Positions 45,259-54,000 of a stretch of 64,000 nt of DNA are shown here, piece by piece. The position numbers were made by a program, and so were the translations under genes. The stretch's first letter is position 1, and every line of letters starts with the position of its first letter. Below the pieces are notes generated by a model, which ran no database searches, was not told where the DNA came from, and saw only the letters and a program-made list of their open reading frames with translations. The stretch lies in NCBI RefSeq assembly GCF_000425425.1, contig NZ_AUDK01000003.1, forward strand, positions 205,006 to 269,005, given 5' to 3'. This stretch comes from Flavobacterium daejeonense DSM 17708 (lineage in GTDB: Bacteria; Bacteroidota; Bacteroidia; Flavobacteriales; Flavobacteriaceae).

Positions 45259-46494
45259 ATGAAAAGATTACTTTTTACACTTTTACTTTCCGGGTTCGCA
45301 ATTGGGGCTTTTTCTCAGGGAAATGTTTACAAACTGGAATCGGGAAAATACGAAGGATTAGCAATGACACCGCCAATGGGATGGAACTCCTGGAATACTT
45401 TTGAAACTAATATTGATGAAAAATTAGTTAAAGAAACGGCAGATATTTTGGTTTCTTCGGGAATGGCGGCTGCTGGCTATAATTATATAGTGCTAGATGA
45501 CGGATGGATGACTAAAGAAAGAGATAAAGATGGTAATCTGGTTCCTGACCCTGTAAAATTTCCAAACGGAATGAAAGCATTAATAGATTACGTTCATGCA
45601 AAAGGATTAAAATTTGGATTGTATAATTGTGCCGGTACTCATACCTGTGCCGGATATCCGGGGACACGCGGCTTTGAATACCAAGACGCCCGTTTTTATG
45701 CAAATTTAAACATCGACTTCCTAAAATACGACTGGTGTAATACTGAAGGAATTAACGCAAAGGAGGCATACACTACAATGAGTAACGCCCTTAAAACTGC
45801 CGGAAAGCCTATTGTTTTCAGTTTATGCGAATGGGGAGATAACCAACCCTGGGAATGGGGCAAACCAGTTGGAAACCTTTGGAGAATTTCCGGAGATATT
45901 TATCCGTGTTTTGACTGCGAATACAAACATGAAGGAAACTGGTCGTCCTGGGGATTTATGAAAATTCTTGAAATGCGTAAAGACATTCGTAAATATTCAG
46001 GTCCGGATCATTGGAATGATTTTGATATGCTGGAAGTAGGAAATGACATGAACGACACAGAAGACAAATCTCATTTCACGATGTGGTCAATGATGTCTTC
46101 TCCTCTTATTGCCGGAAATGATTTAAGAAAAATGACTAAAGAAACTTTAGCTATTTTAACCAACAAAGAATTGATTGCTATAAACCAGGACAAATTAGGA
46201 ATTCAGGGTTTTAAATATTCAGCAGAAGACGGATTAGAAGTTTGGGTAAAACCTTTATCTGACGGAAACTGGGCAATAACTTTCTTAAACAGAAGTGAGG
46301 CTACAAAAAAGATAAATTTCGATTGGAAAAAACACACGATAAAAGATACTGACTTCAATATGGAAGCCAATCTTGCAACAACTATCTATAAAATAAAAGA
46401 TCTTTGGAAAAACAAGATGATTGGCAGTACGAAAAAAGCTTTCAGTGCTGAAATACCATCACATGATGTAATTACACTTAAATTGATGAAATAG
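45259..46494 (+). CDS. GH27 alpha-galactosidase
   Basis: A 411-residue secreted enzyme (signal peptide ending AIGAFSQ). GH27 signatures are TPPMGWNSWNTF, YNYIVLDDGWM, GLKFGLYNCAGTHTC, IDFLKYDWCN with the nucleophile Asp near residue 158, SLCEWGDNQPWEWG, and DHWNDFDMLEVGN with the acid/base Asp near 255. A C-terminal beta domain (about 320-411) closes the protein. Cleaving alpha-1,6-galactose side chains from galactomannan is the usual role and identifies the locus substrate as galactosylated mannan. It is the last gene of the rightward operon. Confidence 0.94.
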   Translation: MKRLLFTLLLSGFAIGAFSQGNVYKLESGKYEGLAMTPPMGWNSWNTFETNIDEKLVKETADILVSSGMAAAGYNYIVLDDGWMTKERDKDGNLVPDPVKFPNGMKALIDYVHAKGLKFGLYNCAGTHTCAGYPGTRGFEYQDARFYANLNIDFLKYDWCNTEGINAKEAYTTMSNALKTAGKPIVFSLCEWGDNQPWEWGKPVGNLWRISGDIYPCFDCEYKHEGNWSSWGFMKILEMRKDIRKYSGPDHWNDFDMLEVGNDMNDTEDKSHFTMWSMMSSPLIAGNDLRKMTKETLAILTNKELIAINQDKLGIQGFKYSAEDGLEVWVKPLSDGNWAITFLNRSEATKKINFDWKKHTIKDTDFNMEANLATTIYKIKDLWKNKMIGSTKKAFSAEIPSHDVITLKLMK

Positions 46495-46530
46495 TATAAT
46501 TTTTTGAGTTATTTTGTACTAAAAACAAGT

Positions 46531-46562
46531 AAGGCTTCGATTTTAATAATCGAAGCCTTTTG
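46531..46562 (+). terminator. terminator after GH27
   Basis: AAGGCTTCGATT pairs with AATCGAAGCCTT around TTAAT, followed by a T-rich stretch. The spacer to 46695 contains no other recognisable feature. Confidence 0.85.
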
Positions 46563-46695
46563 CTTTTTCAACTTACACAGTTAGTGAGACACTACCATAA
46601 AAACAGAAAATTATAAAAAGAGGCTGTCCGAAAAGGTAACCTTTCTGTTTTTTTAAATTAATTCCTCTTTTACTTCATTCTTGTTAAGCACTAAA

Positions 46696-47792
46696 TCATT
46701 TCCCTCTCAATATTTTCAACAACCTAAAATTGAGGTATAATTTTTCTTTACCCAGTTGTTCGCTTTTTAAGAAGTCCTGACTCTCTAATTCTTTAAGGTA
46801 ATTCCCCACTGTTTTAAGATTTCCCAGACCTGCTTTTTCTAATTGGTGTCTTTTAGTATAGGGTAATCTGAACAGTTCTTCCATTAGATCTTTAGAATAT
46901 ATTTTTGGCAATTTTTGCTGTATTTCTGCTGCCATCGTATTCATCAAAGTTTCTATGGTGGTAATTTGAGCCCTTCCTTTTAAAGCTGTTTGTTTCACCA
47001 TATCCAGCATGTACATAATCCAATCCTGCCAATTACCGTCTTCTGTTACTTTCCGTAAATTGGTATAATACTCGGCTTTGTACTGTATAATATAATTACT
47101 TAAAAACAATGCAGGTAAATCTAGTAAGCCTGTCATCTTGAGATACAATAATAAAATGATTCTTCACGTACGTCCATTACCGTCAAAGAATGGGTGAATG
47201 GCCTCGAACTGATAATGTATGATTGCCATTTTAACCAATGGATCTATTGTATCTTCGGCATGGATGAAATCTTCCAGATTTTTTAGTTTTTCCCTAATCA
47301 CAGTTTATCCTTCCGGCGGTGTATAAACGACTGTATTAGTTTGTGGATTTTTTAATTGTGTGCCCGGTGCATTGCGAATACCGGATTGATTTTTCTTAAT
47401 AATTTGCACTAAGGCAATGAATAAATTCGTTGTTAAAATTGGTCTTTTTTCAATTTGTTTTATCCCATACCATAGGGCGTCCTTATAGTGCATTACTTCT
47501 TTGGTTGCCAGATTATCATTTTTCTTATCGGCAATTGAAGCTTTGAATAATTCGTCCAGAGGGGTAATGATATTTTCGATTGCTGAACTTGCCTGTGCTT
47601 CCTGTAAATTGATGGTATCAATAAAAAGTGTTGGATTAGGCAAATTAGTTATCGCCCCTTTTAATTCCGACAAGGCCCTACTAGCACTGATAGTTTTTTT
47701 AATATACGCATATTCTCTATTTCCACCTGTGGTGGTAACAGCGGTAAATTGTCGTATGGAATTTTTGGATTATATATTACTTTGTTGTTCAT
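46696..47792 (-). pseudogene. Fic-domain protein, inactivated by one frameshift and two nonsense codons
   Basis: A roughly 366-codon Fic family gene can be reconstructed. It starts at the ATG at 47792 (MNNKVIYNPKIPYDNLPLLP), shifts frame in a seven-base homopolymer at 47694-47700 (one base short), and then reads SELKGAITNLPNPTLFIDTI, AQASSAIENI and TVVYTPPEG. An in-frame TAA at 47305-47307 interrupts it. The Fic motif HPFFDGNGR (47170-47196) is intact but the next glycine codon has become TGA at 47164-47166. The winged-helix C-terminus ends LRILRGK. Fic enzymes AMPylate proteins and are often carried on mobile DNA. With three lesions this copy cannot make a full protein. Confidence 0.85.
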
Positions 47793-47954
47793 AATGCTGC
47801 TTTTTGAACAAGGGTGTTATTTACCTCTGTAGTGTGTTCAAGTGTAAATATATAAAAAATTACTCTCGTATTGTTTTTACAGGTAAAATTTGCCCTCGTT
47901 TTTATTAGGTACAGATTTCGCTTCTTTTTTAGTAAAATTTACCAATATCTAACC

Positions 47955-48101
47955 TCATCGCTTATCTTTTGTATTTGAATCAAATGCAATCAAATTAAAC
48001 ATTTGTCTCAATCTTGAACGGATACGATTTCCATAGACTTTTTCAATTTCGGTAACTGAAAGATTAATTGAGATATAAATAATTGTATTATTTTCATCGA
48101 A
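47955..48101 (-). pseudogene. C-terminal fragment of a DnaC/IstB-like AAA+ ATPase
   Basis: About 48 codons on the minus strand, ending with TGA at 47955-47957, read SINLSVTEIEKVYGNRIRSR followed by LRQMFNLIAFDSNTKDKR. The pattern NLS-x-x-EIE-x-x-YG-x-R-[IV]-RSRLR-x-MFN-x-I resembles the sensor-2 end of DnaC-like helicase loaders of phages and integrative elements. The frame is closed upstream by TAG and no start is available, so only a remnant is left. It abuts repeat B. 47793-47954 shows nothing else identifiable. Confidence 0.5.
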
Positions 48102-48130
48102 CTAAATTAAGTTATTGTAGAATCATCCTC

Positions 48131-48206
48131 TAAAATCCAAACTTAAATTATATAATTTCTCTAAATCTGATATAAATCGGTTCGAAAAAACGATATTTTG
48201 AGGAGC
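48131..48206 (+). repeat. direct repeat B, copy 1 (island 1 right end)
   Basis: These 76 bp match 62345-62422 with about ten substitutions and two 1-nt gaps, by eye. Shared blocks are ATATAATTTCTCTAAAT and GAAAAAACGATATTTT. It ends in the core GGAGC followed by TTTTTTAG. Confidence 0.8.
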
Positions 48207-48340
48207 TTTTTTAGAAAGCCATTCAAGAAATTGAGTGGCTTTTTTTGTTTATATACTTTTCAAAATCCCGCAAATACTGGACATGACGTCGATTACCATT
48301 ACAGGAATTGGTTCGAAAACCGTCATTTTCTATAATTAAA
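48202..48340 (+). repeat. direct repeat A, copy 2 (island 2 left end)
   Basis: Matches 22505-22645: identical for 85 bases from GGAGC and about 95% overall. It includes the tRNA-type terminator hairpin although no tRNA precedes it, which shows that it was brought in with an element end. Confidence 0.9.
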
Positions 48341-48417
48341 TTTTTAGGGTAAATTATGCTCAAAAAATTTGTTTTTCCTGAGCCAGATAAGTGGTTGAAT
48401 AAAGAACTGTAAAAATA

Positions 48418-48459
48418 TGCCCTTCAATTGTCTAACCATAGACAGGCAATTGAAGGGCA
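48418..48459 (-). terminator. hairpin downstream of GH31
   Basis: TGCCCTTCAATTG pairs perfectly with CAATTGAAGGGCA. It lies about 20 bp past the GH31 stop on the minus strand and is followed there by ATATTTTTACAG. 48341-48417 carries only an 18-codon plus-strand frame of doubtful meaning. Confidence 0.7.
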
Positions 48460-48477
48460 ATATATTCTCTGATGGTT

Positions 48478-50964
48478 TTATAATTTTACAATCTTTTCTT
48501 TACCATCGTATGAGAGTGTTTTATTAAAATTAGCAGTTCGGTTCACTATAAACTGTTTTCCATCAGTTACAATTACAATATTAAACTTTCTGTTTTTTAG
48601 CATACCGTTGAAACTACCACTTCTTTTTCCAATCGTTAAAGTTTGAGTTTTATCGTTCCATCTGAAAGTAATAGTTGAATAGGCACCTTTCTCGTAATTG
48701 TAATTATCATTTTCATCTTCATATAAAGTAAACGCCCCATCAGCTCCAGAATACACCCGGATTTCTAAATTATCCCATTTTTTTTCCGTAGCATATTGTA
48801 CTTGTGGTCCAAAAGGAATTATACTTCCCGATTTGATATATAATGGAATCTCATCTATTTTTGTCTCCTTTTCTATTTCCTGACCACCATTAATTTTTTC
48901 GTTGGTCCAGAAATCGTACCAGGAGGTTCCTTTGGGCAAATATACTTTTGTTGATTTCACCTGAGCAAAAGTAGTTTCTTGTATTTTTGCACTATTTGTA
49001 TCCTCATTTTTATTCCAGCCTGTTTCTTCGTTTGATTTTACAATCGTTTCCGGAGTATATTGTGCATGAACAACAGGCGCAACTAAAATTGATTTACCAA
49101 ATAGATACTCATTATTCATGTTGACAACTTTCTTATCATCGAAATCCATCACTAAAGCACGCATCATGGTTGATTGATGTTTTGTAATATCCCATGAAGC
49201 AGAATAAATGTATGGCAACAGCGAATAACGTAAATCAATTGTTTTAGCTATGGCATCAAAAATAAGATCTCCTTTTTTACCGAAATTGTATATTTCTCTA
49301 GGAATATCTGTTCCATGAGAACGCATCATAGGAGTAAATGCACCAAACTGCATCCAGCGCACATACAATTCCTGAAACGATGGATTTTTTGTTCCATCAC
49401 CCCAACCTTTTTTATAAGCGCCTGCGAAGAAACCTCCAATATCTGTATTCCAATACGGAATAGCACTCATAGAAAAATTAAGTCCGGCCGGAATCTGATT
49501 GCGCAGAGACTGCCAGGATGAATTGACATCACCCGACCAGGTATTCGCTCCATAGCGTTGCTGACCAGCAAAAGCAGAACGTGTAAGAATAAAGATTCGC
49601 TTATCTGAACTTTCTGCACGCTGGTGTTCAGAAACTCCTCCTACGGTCATCAATGGAAAAGCGTTGCGTACTTTTCGGAATGAACCTAAATAGGTTTTTA
49701 TATCAAAATCCGAAGGTTTAAAGTCCATGTGATCCGGTTCTGATGAATCCATCCACCAACCATCAATACCTACAGAAAAAAGACCTTTACTTAAATACTT
49801 CCAATAGATGTTACGAGCTTCAGGATTATACGGATCATAGGGCTGAACACCTGATGGATAGTCACGGTTGGGTGGCCAGAATTCTACTCCGGATTGCGGC
49901 CAGGTACCAAAATTTAAAAGCATTCCTTTAGGTTGCATTTCTTTGAATTGTTTGGTTTGTGGTCCAAATGAATTCCAAATAGAAATAATGACATGTGCAT
50001 TCATATTGTGAATATCATCCACCATTTTCTTTGGATTTGGAAATTCAGTATTAAGAAATTCCATCGCATTCCATAAATAATTATTGCCCCAATACTGCCA
50101 ATCCTGAATAATTCCGTCCAGCGGCACTCCAAGTTCGCGATATTTACTCACAACACCTACCAATTCATTTTGACTTTTATAACGTTCCTTACTTTGCCAA
50201 TAGCCAAATGTCCATAATGGAAACATTGGTGCTTGTCCGGTAAGTTCTCTCATACCCGCAATAGAACCGTCAATACTTTCACCAAGTACAAAGTAATAAT
50301 CAATACAATCGCCTACTTCTGATTTAAATGATGTAACTTCCGGCTTATCTTCAAAAACAGTTGGAGAGTAATTGTCCCAAAACAATCCGTAGCCTTTAGT
50401 AGAAACTAAAAAAGGAACATAATCATCAACATTCCCTTGTACCATATTGATTTTAGCATTACGAAGTGATAACTGACCACGTTGTTGTTGCCCCAAACCA
50501 TAAATAGCTTCGTCTTTATCTAATGCAAAATCTTGATTGATGCCATACGTTTTAGATCCTGCATCATTAAAATCTGTAAACGTTGCACCAGATGCTGTCT
50601 CGCTTAAAAGTGCTGACCCGGCAAGAGAGTTAAAAGATACTTTACCCGATTTCAAATCTAGATCCACTTTCATTTTATCGCTTTTCAATGAAACGATATC
50701 TCCTTTTTGTTGAGAGGTGAATTTAATGGACTCTGGTTTTTTAATTACAGACAGACTCTCTTTTTTGAAAGCAATTCCTTTCGGTGATTTTAAAACACGT
50801 ACAATCGTTGAACTGTAAAATTGGACTTCAACATCCAGTGTATGGAATTTAGTTTTTACTCCAAGAGTTGTTTTTTGATAATCTTGAGCTGTTAAGGACG
50901 AAAAAGAAAACAACGCAAGCAATAGCATGTACTTGCAGTTTTTACTCAGAAATGCATTTCTCAT
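48478..50964 (-). CDS. GH31 alpha-xylosidase-like glycosidase
   Basis: An 828-residue secreted enzyme (signal peptide ending SLTAQDY). An N-terminal beta-sandwich (about 25-240) is followed by the barrel with FGYWQSKERYKSQNELVG, IIQDWQYWGNN, GIDGWWMDSSEPDH (nucleophile Asp near residue 405), GGVSEHQRAES, ILTRSAFAGQQRYGANTWSG and AIPYWNTDIGGFFAG. The QDWQYWG and WWMDSSEPDH forms resemble bacterial alpha-xylosidases of xyloglucan loci more than starch alpha-glucosidases. The PA14 insert of some such enzymes is not seen. With no endo-enzyme in the locus, it probably acts on oligosaccharides made elsewhere. Confidence 0.88.
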   Translation of the reverse strand: MRNAFLSKNCKYMLLLALFSFSSLTAQDYQKTTLGVKTKFHTLDVEVQFYSSTIVRVLKSPKGIAFKKESLSVIKKPESIKFTSQQKGDIVSLKSDKMKVDLDLKSGKVSFNSLAGSALLSETASGATFTDFNDAGSKTYGINQDFALDKDEAIYGLGQQQRGQLSLRNAKINMVQGNVDDYVPFLVSTKGYGLFWDNYSPTVFEDKPEVTSFKSEVGDCIDYYFVLGESIDGSIAGMRELTGQAPMFPLWTFGYWQSKERYKSQNELVGVVSKYRELGVPLDGIIQDWQYWGNNYLWNAMEFLNTEFPNPKKMVDDIHNMNAHVIISIWNSFGPQTKQFKEMQPKGMLLNFGTWPQSGVEFWPPNRDYPSGVQPYDPYNPEARNIYWKYLSKGLFSVGIDGWWMDSSEPDHMDFKPSDFDIKTYLGSFRKVRNAFPLMTVGGVSEHQRAESSDKRIFILTRSAFAGQQRYGANTWSGDVNSSWQSLRNQIPAGLNFSMSAIPYWNTDIGGFFAGAYKKGWGDGTKNPSFQELYVRWMQFGAFTPMMRSHGTDIPREIYNFGKKGDLIFDAIAKTIDLRYSLLPYIYSASWDITKHQSTMMRALVMDFDDKKVVNMNNEYLFGKSILVAPVVHAQYTPETIVKSNEETGWNKNEDTNSAKIQETTFAQVKSTKVYLPKGTSWYDFWTNEKINGGQEIEKETKIDEIPLYIKSGSIIPFGPQVQYATEKKWDNLEIRVYSGADGAFTLYEDENDNYNYEKGAYSTITFRWNDKTQTLTIGKRSGSFNGMLKNRKFNIVIVTDGKQFIVNRTANFNKTLSYDGKEKIVKL

Positions 50965-51071
50965 TTGGTTAATTTTTTTAGTTAATCAATAAGAATCAAA
51001 ATTATTTTTTATCATTTAAAGAAGCAGGTACACTATGTTGTTTTCATGGGTGCATTTGGTTGTTTATTCCT

Positions 51072-54000
51072 TTATAACAGTTCATTATCAGTATTTCTTT
51101 CACTTTGTGCATACTTTGAAGGACTTACTCCAAAAACTTCTTTGAAATATTTACTGAAATATTTTTGCGTATTAAAGCCTACTTTTTCAGATACCTCAGC
51201 TACGGAATAGTGTCCCTGAATTAATAGTTGAGCGGCTCGTTTTAATCGAATGGAACGGATGAATTCCGAAGGAGAAAGTCCTGTAATTGATTGTAGTTTT
51301 TTATACAAAACGGTTCGATCCATAGCTAAATCCCGGCTGAACTCCTGAACAGAATATTCGGCATTATCCATGTTTTTTTCCATGTAGCTAAGTGCCTTTT
51401 CAATTAACTGTTTATCAATTGATGTAATGGTAATCTCTTTCGGGTTTACTTCTAATTTTTGTAAAAAAGTAGCTTGACGAAGATTCTTCTGCGTAATTAA
51501 TTTCTCTATTCGAAGCAACAAAATATCGAGATTAAAGGGTTTAGACAAATACTCGTCAGCTCCGGATTGGTAACCTGTTATTTTGAGTTCTTCGGAGGAA
51601 CGTGCAGTCAATAATATCACCGGAATATGGGAAGTTTGCAAATTGGATTTTATGCTTTCGCATAATTCAAAGCCATTTACTTTTGGCATCATTACATCGC
51701 TTATAATTAAATCAGGCCTAATTGATAAAGCCATATTTATACCGTCTTCACCATTGGCAGCCTCAAATACTTCGTAGCTGTTAGCTAGCTCCTTAATCAG
51801 AAAAGACCTTAAATCCTCATTGTCTTCTACTACCAAAAGCTTCTCTTTTTTTATATCCGCCAGTACACTTTGATTCTCGCTTATAGGATTTGTATCTGTA
51901 ATTAGCACTTCCGAATCTATTTCTTGTGGAACAAGATGAGTTGGAATTTTAAGACTAAATATTGTTTCTACATTTGGTTCACTCGTAACTGAAATTTCAC
52001 CCGAGTGTAAGGTCACATATTCTTTCACTAAGTGTAAACCTATTCCGCTTCCTCCCTGACTACCGGAAGATTGATAAAAACGATCAAATACATAAGAAAG
52101 GTCTTTTTCAGGAATACCCAGGCCTGAATCTATAACTTCTAAATAAACTGAATTAGCATTTTTTGGCGAAAGCCGAACCATTATTGTTCCTCCTTTTGGG
52201 GTAAACTTAAAAGCATTCGACAATAAATTATTAATTATTTTATGTAATTTATCTTTATCAAAATACATAAATAACTCTGAAACATTCGATTGTATTGAAA
52301 ATTCAATTTGTTTTTCCTGAGCCAATTTGCTGAATAATTCTTCAAATTGTTTTACAAAATCTATCAGGTCACCAAAAGTCAGATGCAGTTTTTCACCCGA
52401 AATTTCCAATCGCCTAAAATCCAATAATTGATTGACCAAATGCTGTAAATTAATGGCATGACGGTAAACTAAACGAATTCTTGATTCTAAATGAGTTTCT
52501 TTTATTTCTTTCAATATCGATTCGAGAGGCGTAATAATTAAGGTAAGCGGTGTGCGGAATTCATGGCTTACATTAGTAAAAAAACTAAATTTCATTTCAT
52601 TCAGTTTTTCTTCGTTCTTCCTCATTATTTTTTGAGTGGTCCATCGTTTGTAATACGTCAAAGACAAATAGAGCAAGAATAAAGCTGTTGCTAAATATAA
52701 AATATATGCCAAAGGAGTTTTCCAAAAAGGCGGATGAACTATGATGCTAATTTGTGAATAATCATCAGTCCATGCCCGACTATTGCTGGCTGTTTTTACT
52801 TTTAATACATAAGTTCCGGGAGACACATTAGTATAGGTGGCACTTCCTGTTCCGCTTTTAGCCACTATTTCCCGCCAATTATCATCCACTCCTTCCAAAC
52901 GATACCGGTAATAGGTTTGTGTAGGATTGACATAATTTAGCGCAGAGAAATGAATACTAATAAAATTTTGATTGTACTTCAATTCTAATTGTGAACTTGA
53001 AGCAATTGCTTTTTTCAGTATCGTTTTCCCGTCATAGGATTCACCTACTTTTACTTCACTGCCAAAAAGCTGTAACTCTGTAAACAGTGGTTTTTGTAAT
53101 TGCTTTAAATCCCAGGGCTTTTTTAAATCAATAACATTAAAACCATTTACACCTCCCATGAATAACTTCCCGTTTTCACTGGCATAAATTGCATTGGGAA
53201 TAAATTCATTTTCAATCACACCGTCATAATGATTGAAATTAGCAATAGCAAAATCAAGCTGTTTACCTTTATCATCCACAGTAATTCGGGAAATACCGGC
53301 AGCGGTTGTAACCCATAGCTTCCCCTGTTTGTCTTCCGCAATAGCCTTAATACTGTTATTGACCAAACCATCATCGGTATAGAGCGTATGAAATTCTTTT
53401 TTTAGGGAATTCCAAATATTTAATCCATCCTGAATACCCAGCCAAACTATCCCCCGACTGTCTTTAAAAACACAGCTATAGTGCTGATTTTTATTTTTCA
53501 AAATTTTATTAAAAGGTTGACTAATGCGGTGCGTTGTATAATGATATTCAAATAATCCTGCGTCACTTATCCCTATAAAAGCCTGCTTGCCAAAAGGAAT
53601 TAATTGAGAAACGGAACCTAATTTTTCCCCATTCAACTTTGGTTGCAACAACTGGGCATTTCCAGTTGTTGAATTAAATTCAACCAATCCTTCGGTTGCT
53701 GCCAGTAAAAACTGATTTGCTGATTGCTCAACAATGTTTCGGCAATGGTATTGTAACTCAATAGGTTTTATCTGATTGTTTTGTAAACAATACATTCCTT
53801 TATTCCTGGTACAAATCCAAATCCTGTCTTTGGAATCTTTTGTCATCGAAAAACAATCGGCATCGGCTGGTAAACCTTGGAAAACCGAGAGCGTATTTTT
53901 TTGAAAATTATAGCTGTACAATCCATTTCTTGTCCCTGTCAGAAATGTATTCGTTGTTATTTCTGTAAAACAGTTTATATTAATATCCTTATCCTGAGTG

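Larger units (their letters stand above)
22509..48206 (+). mobile_element. putative tRNA-Asn-integrated island 1 carrying the mannan utilisation locus
   Basis: The roughly 25.7-kb interval is bounded by the tRNA-Asn 3' end and by a second GGAGCTTTTTT core at 48202. Its left end (A) and right end (B) both recur in the adjacent island 2. Its cargo is a single, complete glycan utilisation locus. A dead Fic gene and a DnaC-like fragment lie near the right end. No integrase was found, so mobility would require a lost or trans-acting recombinase. The assignment rests on end symmetry only. Confidence 0.5.

Noticed and set aside
46696..47673. Two separate short genes (46696-47148 and 47305-47673) on the minus strand
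   Set aside because: They lie in the same frame, separated only by nonsense codons within one recognisable Fic protein, and the N-terminus is in a shifted frame further upstream; annotated as one pseudogene.
48375..48431. 18-codon plus-strand frame MLKKFVFPEPDKWLNKEL next to repeat A2
   Set aside because: Too short, no family recognised, no clear ribosome-binding context; it may be a remnant but cannot be supported as a gene.
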